Shown here piece after piece: positions 25,838 to 34,874 of a stretch of 64,000 nt of DNA (the stretch's first letter is position 1; every line of letters starts with the position of its first letter). A program made the position numbers and the translations under genes. The stretch covers positions 2,356,001 to 2,420,000 of the forward strand of contig NZ_CP130701.1 in the NCBI RefSeq assembly GCF_030553075.1. Reading direction: 5' to 3'. A model generated the notes under the pieces. The model searched no databases and was not told where the DNA came from. It saw only the letters and a list, made by a program, of their open reading frames with translations. The stretch comes from Halomonas sp. I5-271120. GTDB taxonomy: Bacteria; Pseudomonadota; Gammaproteobacteria; Pseudomonadales; Halomonadaceae.

Positions 25838-26644
25838 ATGACACGACTCGCCCACCTGGCCGCTGTGGCCCTGCTTGCTCTGATACCCCTGAACGCCTCG
25901 GCCGATGATTGGCAACAGCGCCCGGACTGGGCCGACGTGTTCGCCGAGCAGAAGGCCGTCAACGGCACGCTGGTGATCGTCGATAAGCGTGAGGGCCGTG
26001 CAGGACGCTTCGTGGTGAACCCCAGACGTGCCAATGAGCGGCTCTCGCCGGCTTCCACCTTCAAAGTGCCCCACGCGCTTTTCGCGCTGGATGCCGGCGC
26101 AGTAGATGACGAGTTCGAGGTGTTTCCCTGGGATGGCACCGAGCGTGATGTGCCCGCATGGAATCAGGACCAGACCCTACGCTCGGCGCTGCGCTACTCC
26201 ACCGTCTGGGTCTTCCAGCGTCTGGCCAACCAGATCGGCCGCGAGCGCGAGCAGGCTTACCTGGGCGAAATCGGCTATGGCAACGCCCGGGTGGGTGACG
26301 GTGTCGAAACCTTCTGGTTGGATGGCAGCCTGAGAGTCAGCGCCGTCGAGCAGGTCGACTTCCTCGAACGGCTCTATGACATGGCGCTGCCTTTCACCGA
26401 AGCCGACCAGCGGCTGGTGAAAGACATCATGATCAATGAAGCCGGTCGTGACTGGATTCTGCGCGCCAAGAGCGGCTGGGACGGCCAAGTCGGCTGGTGG
26501 ATGGGTTGGGTCGAGCGGCCCAGCGGCCCGGTGTTCTTCGCCATGAACCTCGACACCCCCGAGCGCATGGCCGACCTGCCCAAGCGCGAGGCCATCACCC
26601 GAGCCGTACTGCGTCGCCTGGAAGTGCTACCGGCACCGGAATGA
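25838..26644 (+). CDS. Class D (OXA-type) beta-lactamase
   Basis: 268 residues from the ATG at 25838, giving a signal peptide that ends ASADD. All class D motifs are present: STFK with Ser73 nucleophile and Lys76 (the lysine that is carboxylated), SxV as STV at 121-123, YGN at 147-149, FWLDG near 159, and KSG at 211-213 in place of the more usual KTG, followed by Trp. It should hydrolyse penicillins in the periplasm. No mobile element, integron or resistance gene is adjacent, and base composition matches the neighbours, so it looks like a resident chromosomal gene. Spectrum cannot be predicted. Confidence 0.9.
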   Translation: MTRLAHLAAVALLALIPLNASADDWQQRPDWADVFAEQKAVNGTLVIVDKREGRAGRFVVNPRRANERLSPASTFKVPHALFALDAGAVDDEFEVFPWDGTERDVPAWNQDQTLRSALRYSTVWVFQRLANQIGREREQAYLGEIGYGNARVGDGVETFWLDGSLRVSAVEQVDFLERLYDMALPFTEADQRLVKDIMINEAGRDWILRAKSGWDGQVGWWMGWVERPSGPVFFAMNLDTPERMADLPKREAITRAVLRRLEVLPAPE

Positions 26645-26679
26645 GCAAAGCCCCGCGCTAACTGACGCTTTTTGAGCCG

Positions 26680-27450
26680 CTAGTCCGCCGCCACCCGCGC
26701 ATCCAGAGCCACCAGGAAGTCCTGGATGCGGGCGGCATTGGTGCCCAGGTCGCTCTTGCCGATGCGTGAGGCCGAACGCATGTCGACCTGAACCCCGGCG
26801 TCCGTCTGCGTCAGGCGGATCGCTACATCGTCCTTGAAGCCGAACCAGCGGGTGGTGGCGGTGGCCTCAAGCCTCGAGTCGCTGACGGCGGCCACGTCCC
26901 AGCCCTGTGCCTCTACCGTCGCCTTCACGGCGGCCATGGCCTCAGCCATCGACACGGGGAGGGGGATCGCGTGCAGCCTGCCATAGGCCGCTCGTTGCTG
27001 GTCGGCGAAGTCCTGTGGATAGGCCACCTCGTTGGGGGCGGCTTCCCGCGCTGCGGCCAGCGCCTCAAAGGCGGGCGGATTGTCGAGATCGGTAGTGATG
27101 TCATGGATTGGCGGCACCGTCTGGGCCCGCTGCATCATCTGCGCGGGCAGGGCGACCATCGCCACCACTGCGGTACTGGTGAGCAGCCCCACCATCACCG
27201 GGCGCCAGCGACGGCAGAGCGCCGCTACCAGCACCGTCACCAGCCCCACCGCCCCAGCGCCTACCGCCAGGTGCGCGCCCTGGCGCAGCATCGAGAACGA
27301 CGTGCTAAGCGACACCCAGTCCCACCGATAGGCCGTGCCCGAGACCGCCATCAGCACCGCTGAAGCGATTAGCAGCACAACCCCCAGCCAGGCGACCACG
27401 ACCGGCCAGGCACCGCCGCGCGGTCGCGGCTTGAATATCGAAGATGCCAT
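26680..27450 (-). CDS. DUF1499 family membrane protein
   Basis: 256 residues from the ATG at 27450 (AAGGAGTCGAG upstream). Three hydrophobic segments occupy the first 110 residues, then a C-terminal DUF1499 domain: PPIHDITTDLDNPPAFEAL, YPQDFADQQRAAYG, and the end AVSDSRLEATATTRWFGFKDDVAIRLT followed by VDMRSASRIGKSDLGTNAARI. Such proteins are common in marine and halophilic Proteobacteria; no function is established. It converges with the OXA gene. Confidence 0.85.
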   Translation of the reverse strand: MASSIFKPRPRGGAWPVVVAWLGVVLLIASAVLMAVSGTAYRWDWVSLSTSFSMLRQGAHLAVGAGAVGLVTVLVAALCRRWRPVMVGLLTSTAVVAMVALPAQMMQRAQTVPPIHDITTDLDNPPAFEALAAAREAAPNEVAYPQDFADQQRAAYGRLHAIPLPVSMAEAMAAVKATVEAQGWDVAAVSDSRLEATATTRWFGFKDDVAIRLTQTDAGVQVDMRSASRIGKSDLGTNAARIQDFLVALDARVAAD

Positions 27451-27520
27451 CTCGACTCCTTGTCAGTTTTTCACCCGGAATTCGTTGATGATTCGTCAGG
27501 CATTTGTCGTTGGCGTTATC

Positions 27521-27586
27521 TGTGTAGTTATCTATATAGCTGTCTATGTAGTTGAGTTGTCTATGTAGTTGAGCTGTCTAGGCAAC
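27521..27586. repeat. 17-bp tandem repeat upstream of DUF1499 gene
   Basis: Two near-identical units TGTCTATGTAGTTGAGT/C at 27541-27574, a partial third, and two decayed units before them. They lie 70-135 bp upstream of the DUF1499 start, in its probable promoter region. Confidence 0.7.
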
Positions 27587-27728
27587 AGTGGCCTCAGCAT
27601 ACGTGCAGGAGCGCCTCTCTGCCTATTCTGCTGCCAATGGCGGGTTGAGCCTTAGCGTTGGCGAGCGATACGGACAACACAATCCCCTGCGCGCTATTCT
27701 GCCCCGAAGCCACCGTTATTCCTGACTG

Positions 27729-28451
27729 ATGGAGCCATACCCAAGCGCCATGTCCCCCACTTCCCACACGCATCCAGGTGACAGCCTGACAGCCAAGAGC
27801 ACCGACCAGAGCGGGAGCCTGAATGTCAGAAAGAGCGCCAACACAAGCGTCGCCGTGATCATGGCCGCTGGAGCCTCAAGACGCTTCGGCGCCGCCGACA
27901 AGCGCCTGGCCAGCCTGCCGGATGGCCGACGCCTGCTCGCCGCCACCGTGGCCTCTGTGGCCGACGTCTTTCCCGCCCTGCGCGTGGTGCTGCGAGAAGG
28001 CGACGACACCAACGCACTCGGGCTTGCACCTGATACCCCAATCATTCGTGCGCCCCATGCAAGCGAAGGGTTGGGCGCGAGCATTGGTGATGCCTTCGCA
28101 GCCCTGGCCCGTGATGCCGAACTGGCTGATGCACAGGTCGCCGCCATTCTGCTCGGCGACATGCCAGCCCTACGCCCTGCCACACTCGATGCCTTGCAGC
28201 GTGAGGCCGGGCGCGAGCTCATACTGCGACCGATTCAAGCCGGTCGCCCGGGCCACCCCGTACTGTTCGGCCGCGCCTTCTGGCCTGAGCTTGCGGCCCT
28301 GGGCGATAGCGCAGGCGGTGAAGAGGGCCGCGACGAAGGAGCAAGAAGTGTGATCCGCGCCCATCGCCATCACTATGTGGAGCTTCTCGTCGACGACCCC
28401 GGCATCCATCTGGATATCGATAAGGTAACCGACGTGGCTCGCCGGCTTTGA
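27729..28451 (+). CDS. MobA/MocA-like nucleotidyltransferase
   Basis: A 240-residue NTP-transferase with the MobA-type start VAVIMAAGASRRFGAADKRLASL (nucleotide-binding GASRRFG and Lys), then LLGDMPALRPATLDAL with the metal-binding Asp, GRPGHPVLFGRAFWPEL and a closing VDDPGIHLDIDKVTD. These are the features of molybdenum cofactor cytidylyltransferase MocA or guanylyltransferase-like enzymes, which mature xanthine dehydrogenase-type oxidoreductases. No such oxidoreductase is in the window. The start is uncertain: ATG 27729 or ATG 27750, neither with a strong site; about 35 residues precede the domain. Confidence 0.8.
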   Translation: MEPYPSAMSPTSHTHPGDSLTAKSTDQSGSLNVRKSANTSVAVIMAAGASRRFGAADKRLASLPDGRRLLAATVASVADVFPALRVVLREGDDTNALGLAPDTPIIRAPHASEGLGASIGDAFAALARDAELADAQVAAILLGDMPALRPATLDALQREAGRELILRPIQAGRPGHPVLFGRAFWPELAALGDSAGGEEGRDEGARSVIRAHRHHYVELLVDDPGIHLDIDKVTDVARRL

Positions 28452-28522
28452 ATCAGAACGTCTTGAATCAGCCTGCCTTGAATCAGACTGACCGGAATCA
28501 GACTGACCGGAATCAGAGAGCT
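28448..28522. repeat. Five 15-bp tandem repeats starting at the MocA-like stop codon
   Basis: Units TTGAATCAGAACGTC, TTGAATCAGCCTGCC, TTGAATCAGACTGAC, CGGAATCAGACTGAC, CGGAATCAGAGAGCT. The first unit contains the stop codon of the preceding gene. Confidence 0.85.
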
Positions 28523-28609
28523 GATAAAAAATAGGCTAAAGCACGGGTGACAGTCGCAGACATCCTGATAGGCTAGGTTCTAATAAGGATCTCCCAAAGG
28601 ACCTGTGTG

Positions 28610-28969
28610 ATGCCTAATACCTCAAGCACTCCCCGCATCACCCTGCACCCGAACACTCGCCGGGTACGCATCTATTCAGGCGACACCCTGATCGCCGACA
28701 CCGAAAACGCCATCGAACTGCGCGAGCGTGGTTATCCACATCGTCACTACATCCCGAAAGAGGATGTGGATATGTTGAAGTTGTCGACGTCCCCCACCGT
28801 GACCCACTGCCCCTTCAAGGGCGACTCCACCTATTACTCACTCCCCAGCATTACCGACGCTGCTTGGAGCTATGACCAGCCGATTGAGGAAATGAAAGCA
28901 ATTGCCGGGCGCTTGGCGTTTGATACGGAAAAAGTGACGGAGCGGGTAGGGTCGCGAAAAACATCATGA
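28610..28969 (+). CDS. DUF427 family protein
   Basis: 119 residues from the ATG at 28610, preceded by AAAGGAC. It is a single DUF427 domain: RVRIYSGDTLIADTENAIELRERGYPHRHYIPKEDV, then the conserved THCPFKGDSTYYSL and AAWSYDQPIEEMKAIAGRLAFDTEKV. The family forms a small beta-barrel, is widespread and has no firm function. A second, broken copy lies at 36549. The C-terminus (ERVGSRKTS) departs from the usual acidic end. Confidence 0.85.
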   Translation: MPNTSSTPRITLHPNTRRVRIYSGDTLIADTENAIELRERGYPHRHYIPKEDVDMLKLSTSPTVTHCPFKGDSTYYSLPSITDAAWSYDQPIEEMKAIAGRLAFDTEKVTERVGSRKTS

Positions 28970-29587
28970 CGGCGAAACATCGGATGGTCGTAGGGTTAAA
29001 ATAAAGGCCACTATGAAGAAACCTCTTAAGTTTCCGGTTGACCATGTCATCCATGGCTGTGCCGGGATGAAAGATTCACTCTAATGGCTCATGCATTGAA
29101 ATATTCAATGGGTCTGGAACGGCTCTCTGGGAGGCCGGGAAATATCGGGGCTATAAATAACAACCTTCACTTAATTTTTTTACTGTACTTGAGAGGCCAA
29201 GTTAAACGATTGAAGAAGAAGGTCGGATAACGAAATTTCTAACAAAAAGATAGGCTAAAACCGCTTGATCATAGCGTTATATACAAGGATTAGTGCTAGG
29301 GAATGGAGGGTGGACTAAGGCGTGCTAATTAAATCAAGGTTGGTCAGCCCCTTTGCATCTCTGCTTTTCTCTGTGCCCACAGCCTCTTTCATCTGGCTAT
29401 GGGTCGCCGATCAAGCACCATGTCCCAAGGTATGTTTGAATATATTGCGGTCGACTACAGTCGCACGGAAGCGCATAGCGTGTCTTAATTTGCCTGCCTG
29501 CACGCTTTGGGGCAGGCTGTTCGCGATTAACTGAGTGCTCAATGAGCGGTGGCGCTATACAAAAAACCGGACCTTACAGGCCATAGG
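28970..29587. other. Intergenic region, about 600 bp
   Basis: No gene recognised on either strand. The middle (29140-29300) is AT-rich relative to the genome and probably carries the promoter of the diguanylate cyclase gene. Short frames present (for example 29322-29534) have no family resemblance or ribosome site. Confidence 0.4.
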
Positions 29588-31354
29588 ATGGCAATGACTT
29601 TCGCTATAACCGACCAGGAGCTACTGCAAACCGCCCTCGAAACCGTTCGTGAAGCGGTTCTGATCACGGACAGCCAACTGGCACGTCCTGGTCCTACTAT
29701 CGTTTACGCTAACCCCGCCTTTCGTGAGCTGACCGGCTATACGGCTGAGGAACTGCGTGGGCAAACGCCGCGACTGCTTCAGGGCGAGGAAACCGACGGT
29801 GATCTGATGCAAAGCCTGCGACAGCAACTGTCAGCGGGTGAAGTGTTTTCCGGTGAGACCGTGAACTATCGCAAAGACGGCCGTCCGTTTCGCATGGAAT
29901 GGACTATTCGCCCTTTTCCCGCTGAAGGCGAGCCGCGCTATTTCATCGCCGCCCAGCGCGATGTTTCGGCAGTGCGCAATCTTGAGCAGCAACGCCAGCA
30001 GCTGCAGACCCTGGCTGAGATCCAGACCCGTGTGGGTACCGCCGGCCTGGATTTGCAGGAGCTGCGCGATCAGGTCGCCGATATAGCGCTGGCGGTGACA
30101 GGCGCCGATGGCGCCGCGATTGAGGAAGCCGAGGATAGTGAGATGGTCTATACCGCCACCAGCGGCCGGGCTGTCGGCTCAGTGGGGATGCGACTGCCGA
30201 TTTCGGGCAGCCTATCCGGTCTCTGCTACCACCAGCGCGAGTCGATTCACTGTCGCGATACCCACGAGGATACCCGCGTGGCAAGGGTCGCCGCCGATCA
30301 TGTCGGCTTCCGCTCGGGTTTTCTGGTACCGCTGATCCATCAGGATCACTGCTTCGGCGTGCTCAAGGTCTATTCAGATCGCCCTCATGCCTTTAACGAG
30401 GGCGACCTGCAACTGCTCAATATGGCCAGCCATGTGCTTGCTTCCTCGCTGTCTGATGCTCGGCTCTTCAAGGGTGAGCGCGACCGGCGCAGCCTGCTGG
30501 TGGATTCGCTGCCGATTCTGATTTCGTACATCGATAATCAATTGCGCTATGTCGAGATCAACGTCGCCTACAACCGCTGGTATAACCTCCCGACCGAGCA
30601 GGTTGTCGGTAGGCGAGTGGCAGAAGTCATGGGCGAGGAGGCATTCGAATCAATCCGTCCTTATATGCTGTCTGCACTGGCCGGCGAGCGGGTGACATTC
30701 GAAAACCGCTTTCCTCACCCGGATGGCACTGTCACGCCGGTAGAGGTGGACTACACGCCGGTGCGTAACACCCACGGCGATGTTCAGGGCTTTTTCTCAA
30801 TGATTCGTGATATCAGCGATCTCAAGCGCGCCGAACAGGACTACTTGACCGGGGCATTCAACCGCCAGGGCTTCGACGACCGGTTGGCAATGGCCTGTGC
30901 TACGTCTCGACGCTACCTCCGCCCGTTGGCGCTGATCTTTTTAGACCTGGACCACTTCAAGAGTATTAACGACAGCTATGGCCATGCCGTGGGCGATGAC
31001 GTACTACGCGGCGTGGCGAAGACCCTGTTGAACGAGGTTCGCGATAGCGACATTGTCAGCCGCTGGGGTGGTGAAGAGTTTGCCATCTTGACGCCGGAAA
31101 CCTCGTTGAAGGATGCCTTAGGTCTCGCAGAGCGGTTGCGGCAGGCGTTGAATGAACACCACTACGCGGCCGTGGGCCGAATCACCGCAAGCTTTGGCGT
31201 GGCGGCGTTCGACCCCGACGAAGTCGAGAGGGACTTTGTACGCCGCGTTGACGAGGCGCTTTACAAAGCCAAGGTTGGTGGCCGCAACCGAGTCCAGCAG
31301 GCTAGCCACCTGTCGCGGTCACACCATTCGACCCTGAGCTCAATGCCTTTTTGA
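29588..31354 (+). CDS. PAS-GAF-PAS-GGDEF diguanylate cyclase
   Basis: About 588 residues, cytoplasmic. First PAS (about 10-130) is LOV-like (YANPAFRELTGYTAEELRG, NYRKDGRPFRMEW) but the flavin-adduct Cys position reads GQTPRLLQ, so no photochemistry is expected. A GAF domain follows (about 150-290), then a second PAS (about 300-415), then GGDEF. The cyclase motif is WGGEEFAIL, fully active type, with an inhibitory RxxD site (RDSD) five residues before it. It should make cyclic di-GMP and be product inhibited. Start uncertain: ATG 29588 or 29594. It ends 13 bp before the convergent dioxygenase gene. Confidence 0.9.
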   Translation: MAMTFAITDQELLQTALETVREAVLITDSQLARPGPTIVYANPAFRELTGYTAEELRGQTPRLLQGEETDGDLMQSLRQQLSAGEVFSGETVNYRKDGRPFRMEWTIRPFPAEGEPRYFIAAQRDVSAVRNLEQQRQQLQTLAEIQTRVGTAGLDLQELRDQVADIALAVTGADGAAIEEAEDSEMVYTATSGRAVGSVGMRLPISGSLSGLCYHQRESIHCRDTHEDTRVARVAADHVGFRSGFLVPLIHQDHCFGVLKVYSDRPHAFNEGDLQLLNMASHVLASSLSDARLFKGERDRRSLLVDSLPILISYIDNQLRYVEINVAYNRWYNLPTEQVVGRRVAEVMGEEAFESIRPYMLSALAGERVTFENRFPHPDGTVTPVEVDYTPVRNTHGDVQGFFSMIRDISDLKRAEQDYLTGAFNRQGFDDRLAMACATSRRYLRPLALIFLDLDHFKSINDSYGHAVGDDVLRGVAKTLLNEVRDSDIVSRWGGEEFAILTPETSLKDALGLAERLRQALNEHHYAAVGRITASFGVAAFDPDEVERDFVRRVDEALYKAKVGGRNRVQQASHLSRSHHSTLSSMPF

Positions 31355-31367
31355 ATGCGAGCGTGGA

Positions 31368-32384
31368 TCAGTTTTGCATGGGAATACCATCTTCCCAGCG
31401 AAAGCCGATACCGCCGCCCTGCCAGACGCCTTCATCCAACGGGCTGGGCCCATTAATGTCCACATGCAGTGGCAATCCAAAGCCGGGCGCGAGGTCCTGG
31501 GTGCCGCGAACGGTACTGCGGTGCATGATCCGCAGACCCTGCTCCTCGGCGGGCAGGTGAGCGCCGGGGGCCGCGCGATGCGCGACGGCCAGGTTGTCGA
31601 TGAACACGCAGTCGTTTTCCTGATATTCGAATTCGGCGGCGTAGCCGTTCTCAAGCCCCGCATTCAGGATATCGTTGTATTCATGGCAAAGCCGCTTCAG
31701 TTCATCGGCGGTCAGCAGGCGAAAGGCCTCCTCGTCGGGGAGCTTTTCGATCACCGCCCCCGTCATGCCCAGGTGCAGCCAGATGCACTTGCGCTTGGAG
31801 ATGGGGTGCTCGTGCACCACAGGATGCACCACGCCGGATGAAGAGTTCACCGAGGCGAGGCGGCTCCAGTAGGCCTGCCGATCCGCCGGAAGGGCGTCAT
31901 AGGCGGCACCCTGATGGGCGAAATAGGTGCCCCCACCTTTCTCGGCCGGGCGGATGATGTGGTAGCCCGAATGCGAGAAGGTATCCGGGTTGAAGCTGCC
32001 GTCGTTGTGCCATTGCGGCCCTACGCCGGGAATGCCATGACGCTGATCGTTCGACAGGCGGAAGATGTGCCGATTGCCCTTGGGTGTGGCCGGGTGCACG
32101 CCATGGGTGCTGTGCAGCTCCTTACCACCCCACCAGCAACTGGCGCGCAGAAAGTCGTCAGCCTCTAGTGGCGTGTCGTTCTTGAACACCAGAAAACCGC
32201 GATTGGCCATTTCCTGCTCGAGCGCCTCGATCACCTCAGGCGGCGGCGCGTCCTGGGCCGACAAATCGATGCCGCGCACCTCGGCGCCTAGCGGGTCGAG
32301 CGGGGTGATGGTGCCGCCGAATTGCTCGATGACGGCGACGCGGGTGGAGTCGAGGGGCGCAATGGTCGATGGGTTAGTCGTCAT
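31368..32384 (-). CDS. TauD/TfdA-family 2-oxoglutarate-dependent dioxygenase
   Basis: A 338-residue non-haem Fe(II) dioxygenase. The iron ligands are visible as HND in PQWHNDGSF and a distal His in VAHRAAPGAH or RIMHRST, with Arg residues nearby for 2-oxoglutarate. The N-terminal GGTITPLDPLGAEVRGIDLS and RGFLVFKND are typical of TauD/TfdA. The family oxidises taurine, sulphonates, alkyl sulphates, herbicides or betaine-like compounds; the substrate here is unknown. The ATG has a strong AGGAGG upstream. No transporter is adjacent. Confidence 0.85.
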   Translation of the reverse strand: MTTNPSTIAPLDSTRVAVIEQFGGTITPLDPLGAEVRGIDLSAQDAPPPEVIEALEQEMANRGFLVFKNDTPLEADDFLRASCWWGGKELHSTHGVHPATPKGNRHIFRLSNDQRHGIPGVGPQWHNDGSFNPDTFSHSGYHIIRPAEKGGGTYFAHQGAAYDALPADRQAYWSRLASVNSSSGVVHPVVHEHPISKRKCIWLHLGMTGAVIEKLPDEEAFRLLTADELKRLCHEYNDILNAGLENGYAAEFEYQENDCVFIDNLAVAHRAAPGAHLPAEEQGLRIMHRSTVRGTQDLAPGFGLPLHVDINGPSPLDEGVWQGGGIGFRWEDGIPMQN

Positions 32385-32593
32385 GGCTAACCTCCTGTTG
32401 CTGATTCCCGTGCCAGACGAATGACAGTGCCGCGTAAGGCGACATCTTGAGGAAAAGGCGCCATCGGCGGGTCCCCGTCATCCGCGCACGGAATGGATGT
32501 GGCCCTCATTCTGGCAGAGACAAAATACTGCTCCAAACGCCGGCCGTTCACTCGATGACCCACCCATGCCCGGGCGGCGTCGCGCCGGCGCGC

Positions 32594-33589
32594 TCACTCG
32601 TACTTGTGCTGCCAGCGCTTCACCGCGATCTGTTCCTTGAGCAGTTCCAGCATATCCACCAGCACCTGCTCGGTGATCTGTTCGGTTTTGGGGTCGGTGC
32701 GCAGCCAGGCATCGAAGCCGCTCTCGGCCAGGTGCTCCACCAGCGATGAAAACTCCGCCGATTTCAGCCCCGCCAGCGCCTCGTCGACGAGGTGGCAGGC
32801 CAGGTCGGAAAGCGATCCCTCGAGGCCGCGCGTCAATTGGCTGCCCATCGGCAGGCGCGAGAGCCGCTTGAGCTCCGGGCTTTCCGCCAGGGTGCGGCTG
32901 ACCAAGCCGCGCACATAGCGCAGGGTATCGTCACGATTATTGGTGTAGGCATCGCCCGCCATGGCCTCCAGCCGCTGGCTGATCTCGCGGATCAGCGCCT
33001 GTTTGCGGGGCTCCACCACCCGCTCGACCATCGAAGACGAGAGCCCATCGCCGGAACGCAATTCCTGCTGCACGTTGTCGAGCATGCGAATGGCGATGCG
33101 GTCGGTGAGCTCCTCCATGAGGATATCCACGTACTTGGCGACCACGCTGTAGAGGTACCAGCGGCGCACATCGATCAGCCCCATGCGCTGCAGGCGGTGA
33201 AGCAGCGAGATCACGCGCAGGAGTCGCAGCAACCGAAAGCCACTCAGCGGGATGCAGCCCAGCACGTCGTACCAGTGCACGAAGGGATAGAAGAACCAGC
33301 GGTGATAGTGCCGCTCGGCGATGGCCACCGCCCAGCCCAGCAGCACGTCGAGCAGAAAAACAGCCACGAACGCCAGGTCGATGCTGAGGAAGTTGGCGTG
33401 GATGTTCTGTTCGTAAGCGCCATGCAGGCCGGGCGCCACCGCCTCGAAGGCAGCGTTCAGTGGCGGCAGCAGAAACAGGCTATCGAACAGCAGCAGCGAC
33501 AGGTTGGCGATCACCAGCACGATGATGAACAGGTCCCACACCAGGTGGGCCCGTTCCAGGGCGGGCGAGGTCGTGCGGGTGGCAGGCAT
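32594..33589 (-). CDS. Voltage-sensor-like membrane protein with long cytoplasmic tail
   Basis: A 331-residue protein. Four hydrophobic segments lie within residues 15-140; the fourth is preceded by LGCIPLSG and carries spaced arginines (FRLLRLLRVISLLHRLQRMG), like the S4 helix of ion channels. No pore loop or S5-S6 follows; the remaining 180 residues are a soluble helical tail. It therefore resembles an ion-transporter domain without pore, and similar Halomonas and Pseudomonas proteins are annotated as ion transporter or hypothetical. The ATG has AAGGAGG upstream. Function unknown. Confidence 0.72.
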   Translation of the reverse strand: MPATRTTSPALERAHLVWDLFIIVLVIANLSLLLFDSLFLLPPLNAAFEAVAPGLHGAYEQNIHANFLSIDLAFVAVFLLDVLLGWAVAIAERHYHRWFFYPFVHWYDVLGCIPLSGFRLLRLLRVISLLHRLQRMGLIDVRRWYLYSVVAKYVDILMEELTDRIAIRMLDNVQQELRSGDGLSSSMVERVVEPRKQALIREISQRLEAMAGDAYTNNRDDTLRYVRGLVSRTLAESPELKRLSRLPMGSQLTRGLEGSLSDLACHLVDEALAGLKSAEFSSLVEHLAESGFDAWLRTDPKTEQITEQVLVDMLELLKEQIAVKRWQHKYE

Positions 33590-33716
33590 GGTGCCTCCTT
33601 GAACTCGATGCCGAGGGGTCGCTCCCTATCCTATAGCCTCCGCCTGCCGTCGACACCCTGGCGTGCTCCTAGACGCTGGCACCGCATGGTAATCAGGCGT
33701 TTATTGCCCCATGACG

Positions 33717-34781
33717 TCAGGTGCCGTTTCGCCATTCCTGAAGCAGCCGGCTCACGAGTTCACCGGCGGGGAGTTCGCGTGCCAGTGGCGCGCCCTGTCC
33801 GGCCCAGTGTGCCGCGAATTCATGATGGCCGAGGCCGGCCGCCGACGCGTTGAGCCGCTTGGCCGCGTCGTACGCCACGGGGTAAGCGGGAGGCATTGCT
33901 CCAGGGGTGGCATCGGCATGGCGAATCAGGCGGTTGAGGATGCCGCGTGCCGGGCGCCCCGACAGTACCGACGTCATGCGGGTCATCTCGGCGCGTTCGC
34001 TCTTGAGGGTCGAACGATAGCCTTCATTGGCCGCCGATTCGGGGCAAAGGATAAAGGCGGTTCCCAGTTGGGCGGCACAGGCGCCGAGCGCCAGGGCCGA
34101 GCGAATGCCCTGGCCATCCATGATGCCGCCGGCCGCGATGACCGGCAGGGCCATCTCCTTGACCAGCCGGCGAACGAGCACCGGCGTGCTTAGCCGTTCA
34201 TCGCCAGCTTGCGGATCAAAGCAGCCGCGATGCCCGCCCGCCTCATAGCCCTGGGCCACGATCGCGTCGACGCCCCGCGCCTGGATAGTGCTCGCCTCCT
34301 GCAGGTTGGTCGCCGTCGCCAGCGTGTAGATGCCGGCCTCCCGCAGGGCGCGTATCCGCGCCTCGGACGGCAAGCCGAAGTGAAAGCTGACCACGGCGGG
34401 GCGCGTCTCGAGCAGCATCGCGAAGGCCGCATCGTCTTCCACGAAGCTGCGGTAGATCTCATCGAGCTCGGCTGGCGGCTCACCGCCACTTTCCCGAAAC
34501 AGCGGCGCCAGATGCGCGAGCCAGGCCGACTCCCGGGCCGCGTCACGCAATGCGGGCGCATGGCAGAAGACGTTGACGTTAAACGGGCGTGACGTCAGCG
34601 CCCGGGTCTGTTCGATCATCGTCCGGGCTTGGTCGACGCCGCTGGCGCCGATGCCCAGAGAGCCCAGGCCGCCGGCATTCGACACGGCTGCCGCCAGTTC
34701 CGGCGTGGCCACGCCGGCCATGGGTGCCTGGATGATGGGCTGGATGCCCAGCCGGTCGGTCAGGGGATTCGACGATGTCAT
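33717..34781 (-). CDS. Nitronate monooxygenase family flavoprotein
   Basis: 354 residues from the ATG at 34781, where GGAGG sits 9 bases upstream; a GTG at 34796 is in frame but weaker. It is an FMN TIM-barrel of the 2-nitropropane dioxygenase/NMO family: [56 protein letters not shown] with the catalytic His, [30 protein letters not shown]. It oxidises alkyl nitronates, such as propionate 3-nitronate, to carbonyl and nitrite. It is divergent from a LysR gene that probably regulates it. Confidence 0.88.
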   Translation of the reverse strand: MTSSNPLTDRLGIQPIIQAPMAGVATPELAAAVSNAGGLGSLGIGASGVDQARTMIEQTRALTSRPFNVNVFCHAPALRDAARESAWLAHLAPLFRESGGEPPAELDEIYRSFVEDDAAFAMLLETRPAVVSFHFGLPSEARIRALREAGIYTLATATNLQEASTIQARGVDAIVAQGYEAGGHRGCFDPQAGDERLSTPVLVRRLVKEMALPVIAAGGIMDGQGIRSALALGACAAQLGTAFILCPESAANEGYRSTLKSERAEMTRMTSVLSGRPARGILNRLIRHADATPGAMPPAYPVAYDAAKRLNASAAGLGHHEFAAHWAGQGAPLARELPAGELVSRLLQEWRNGT

Positions 34782-34823
34782 GTGAACGGCCTCCACGAGC
34801 GCGAGAAACGATGGCTTTTATTC

Positions 34824-34840
34824 ATTCTCATATTAAGAAT
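34824..34840. promoter_or_regulatory. LysR-type T-N11-A site between divergent genes
   Basis: Inverted repeat ATTCT-N7-AGAAT (with T-N11-A inside) in the 93-bp gap between the nitronate monooxygenase and LysR genes. Position and form are those expected of a LysR operator, likely shared by both promoters. Confidence 0.6.
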
Positions 34841-34874
34841 AAAATAGGTTAATAGATTCCAAAAGGCGAATCAT

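Noticed and set aside
27335..27568. Plus-strand 77-codon frame opposite the DUF1499 start
   Set aside because: Its end is the 17-bp tandem repeat translated, and the rest is antisense to DUF1499.
29322..29534. Small hydrophobic peptide gene before the diguanylate cyclase
   Set aside because: One hydrophobic run but no ribosome site and no recognisable family; intergenic position with mixed codon use.
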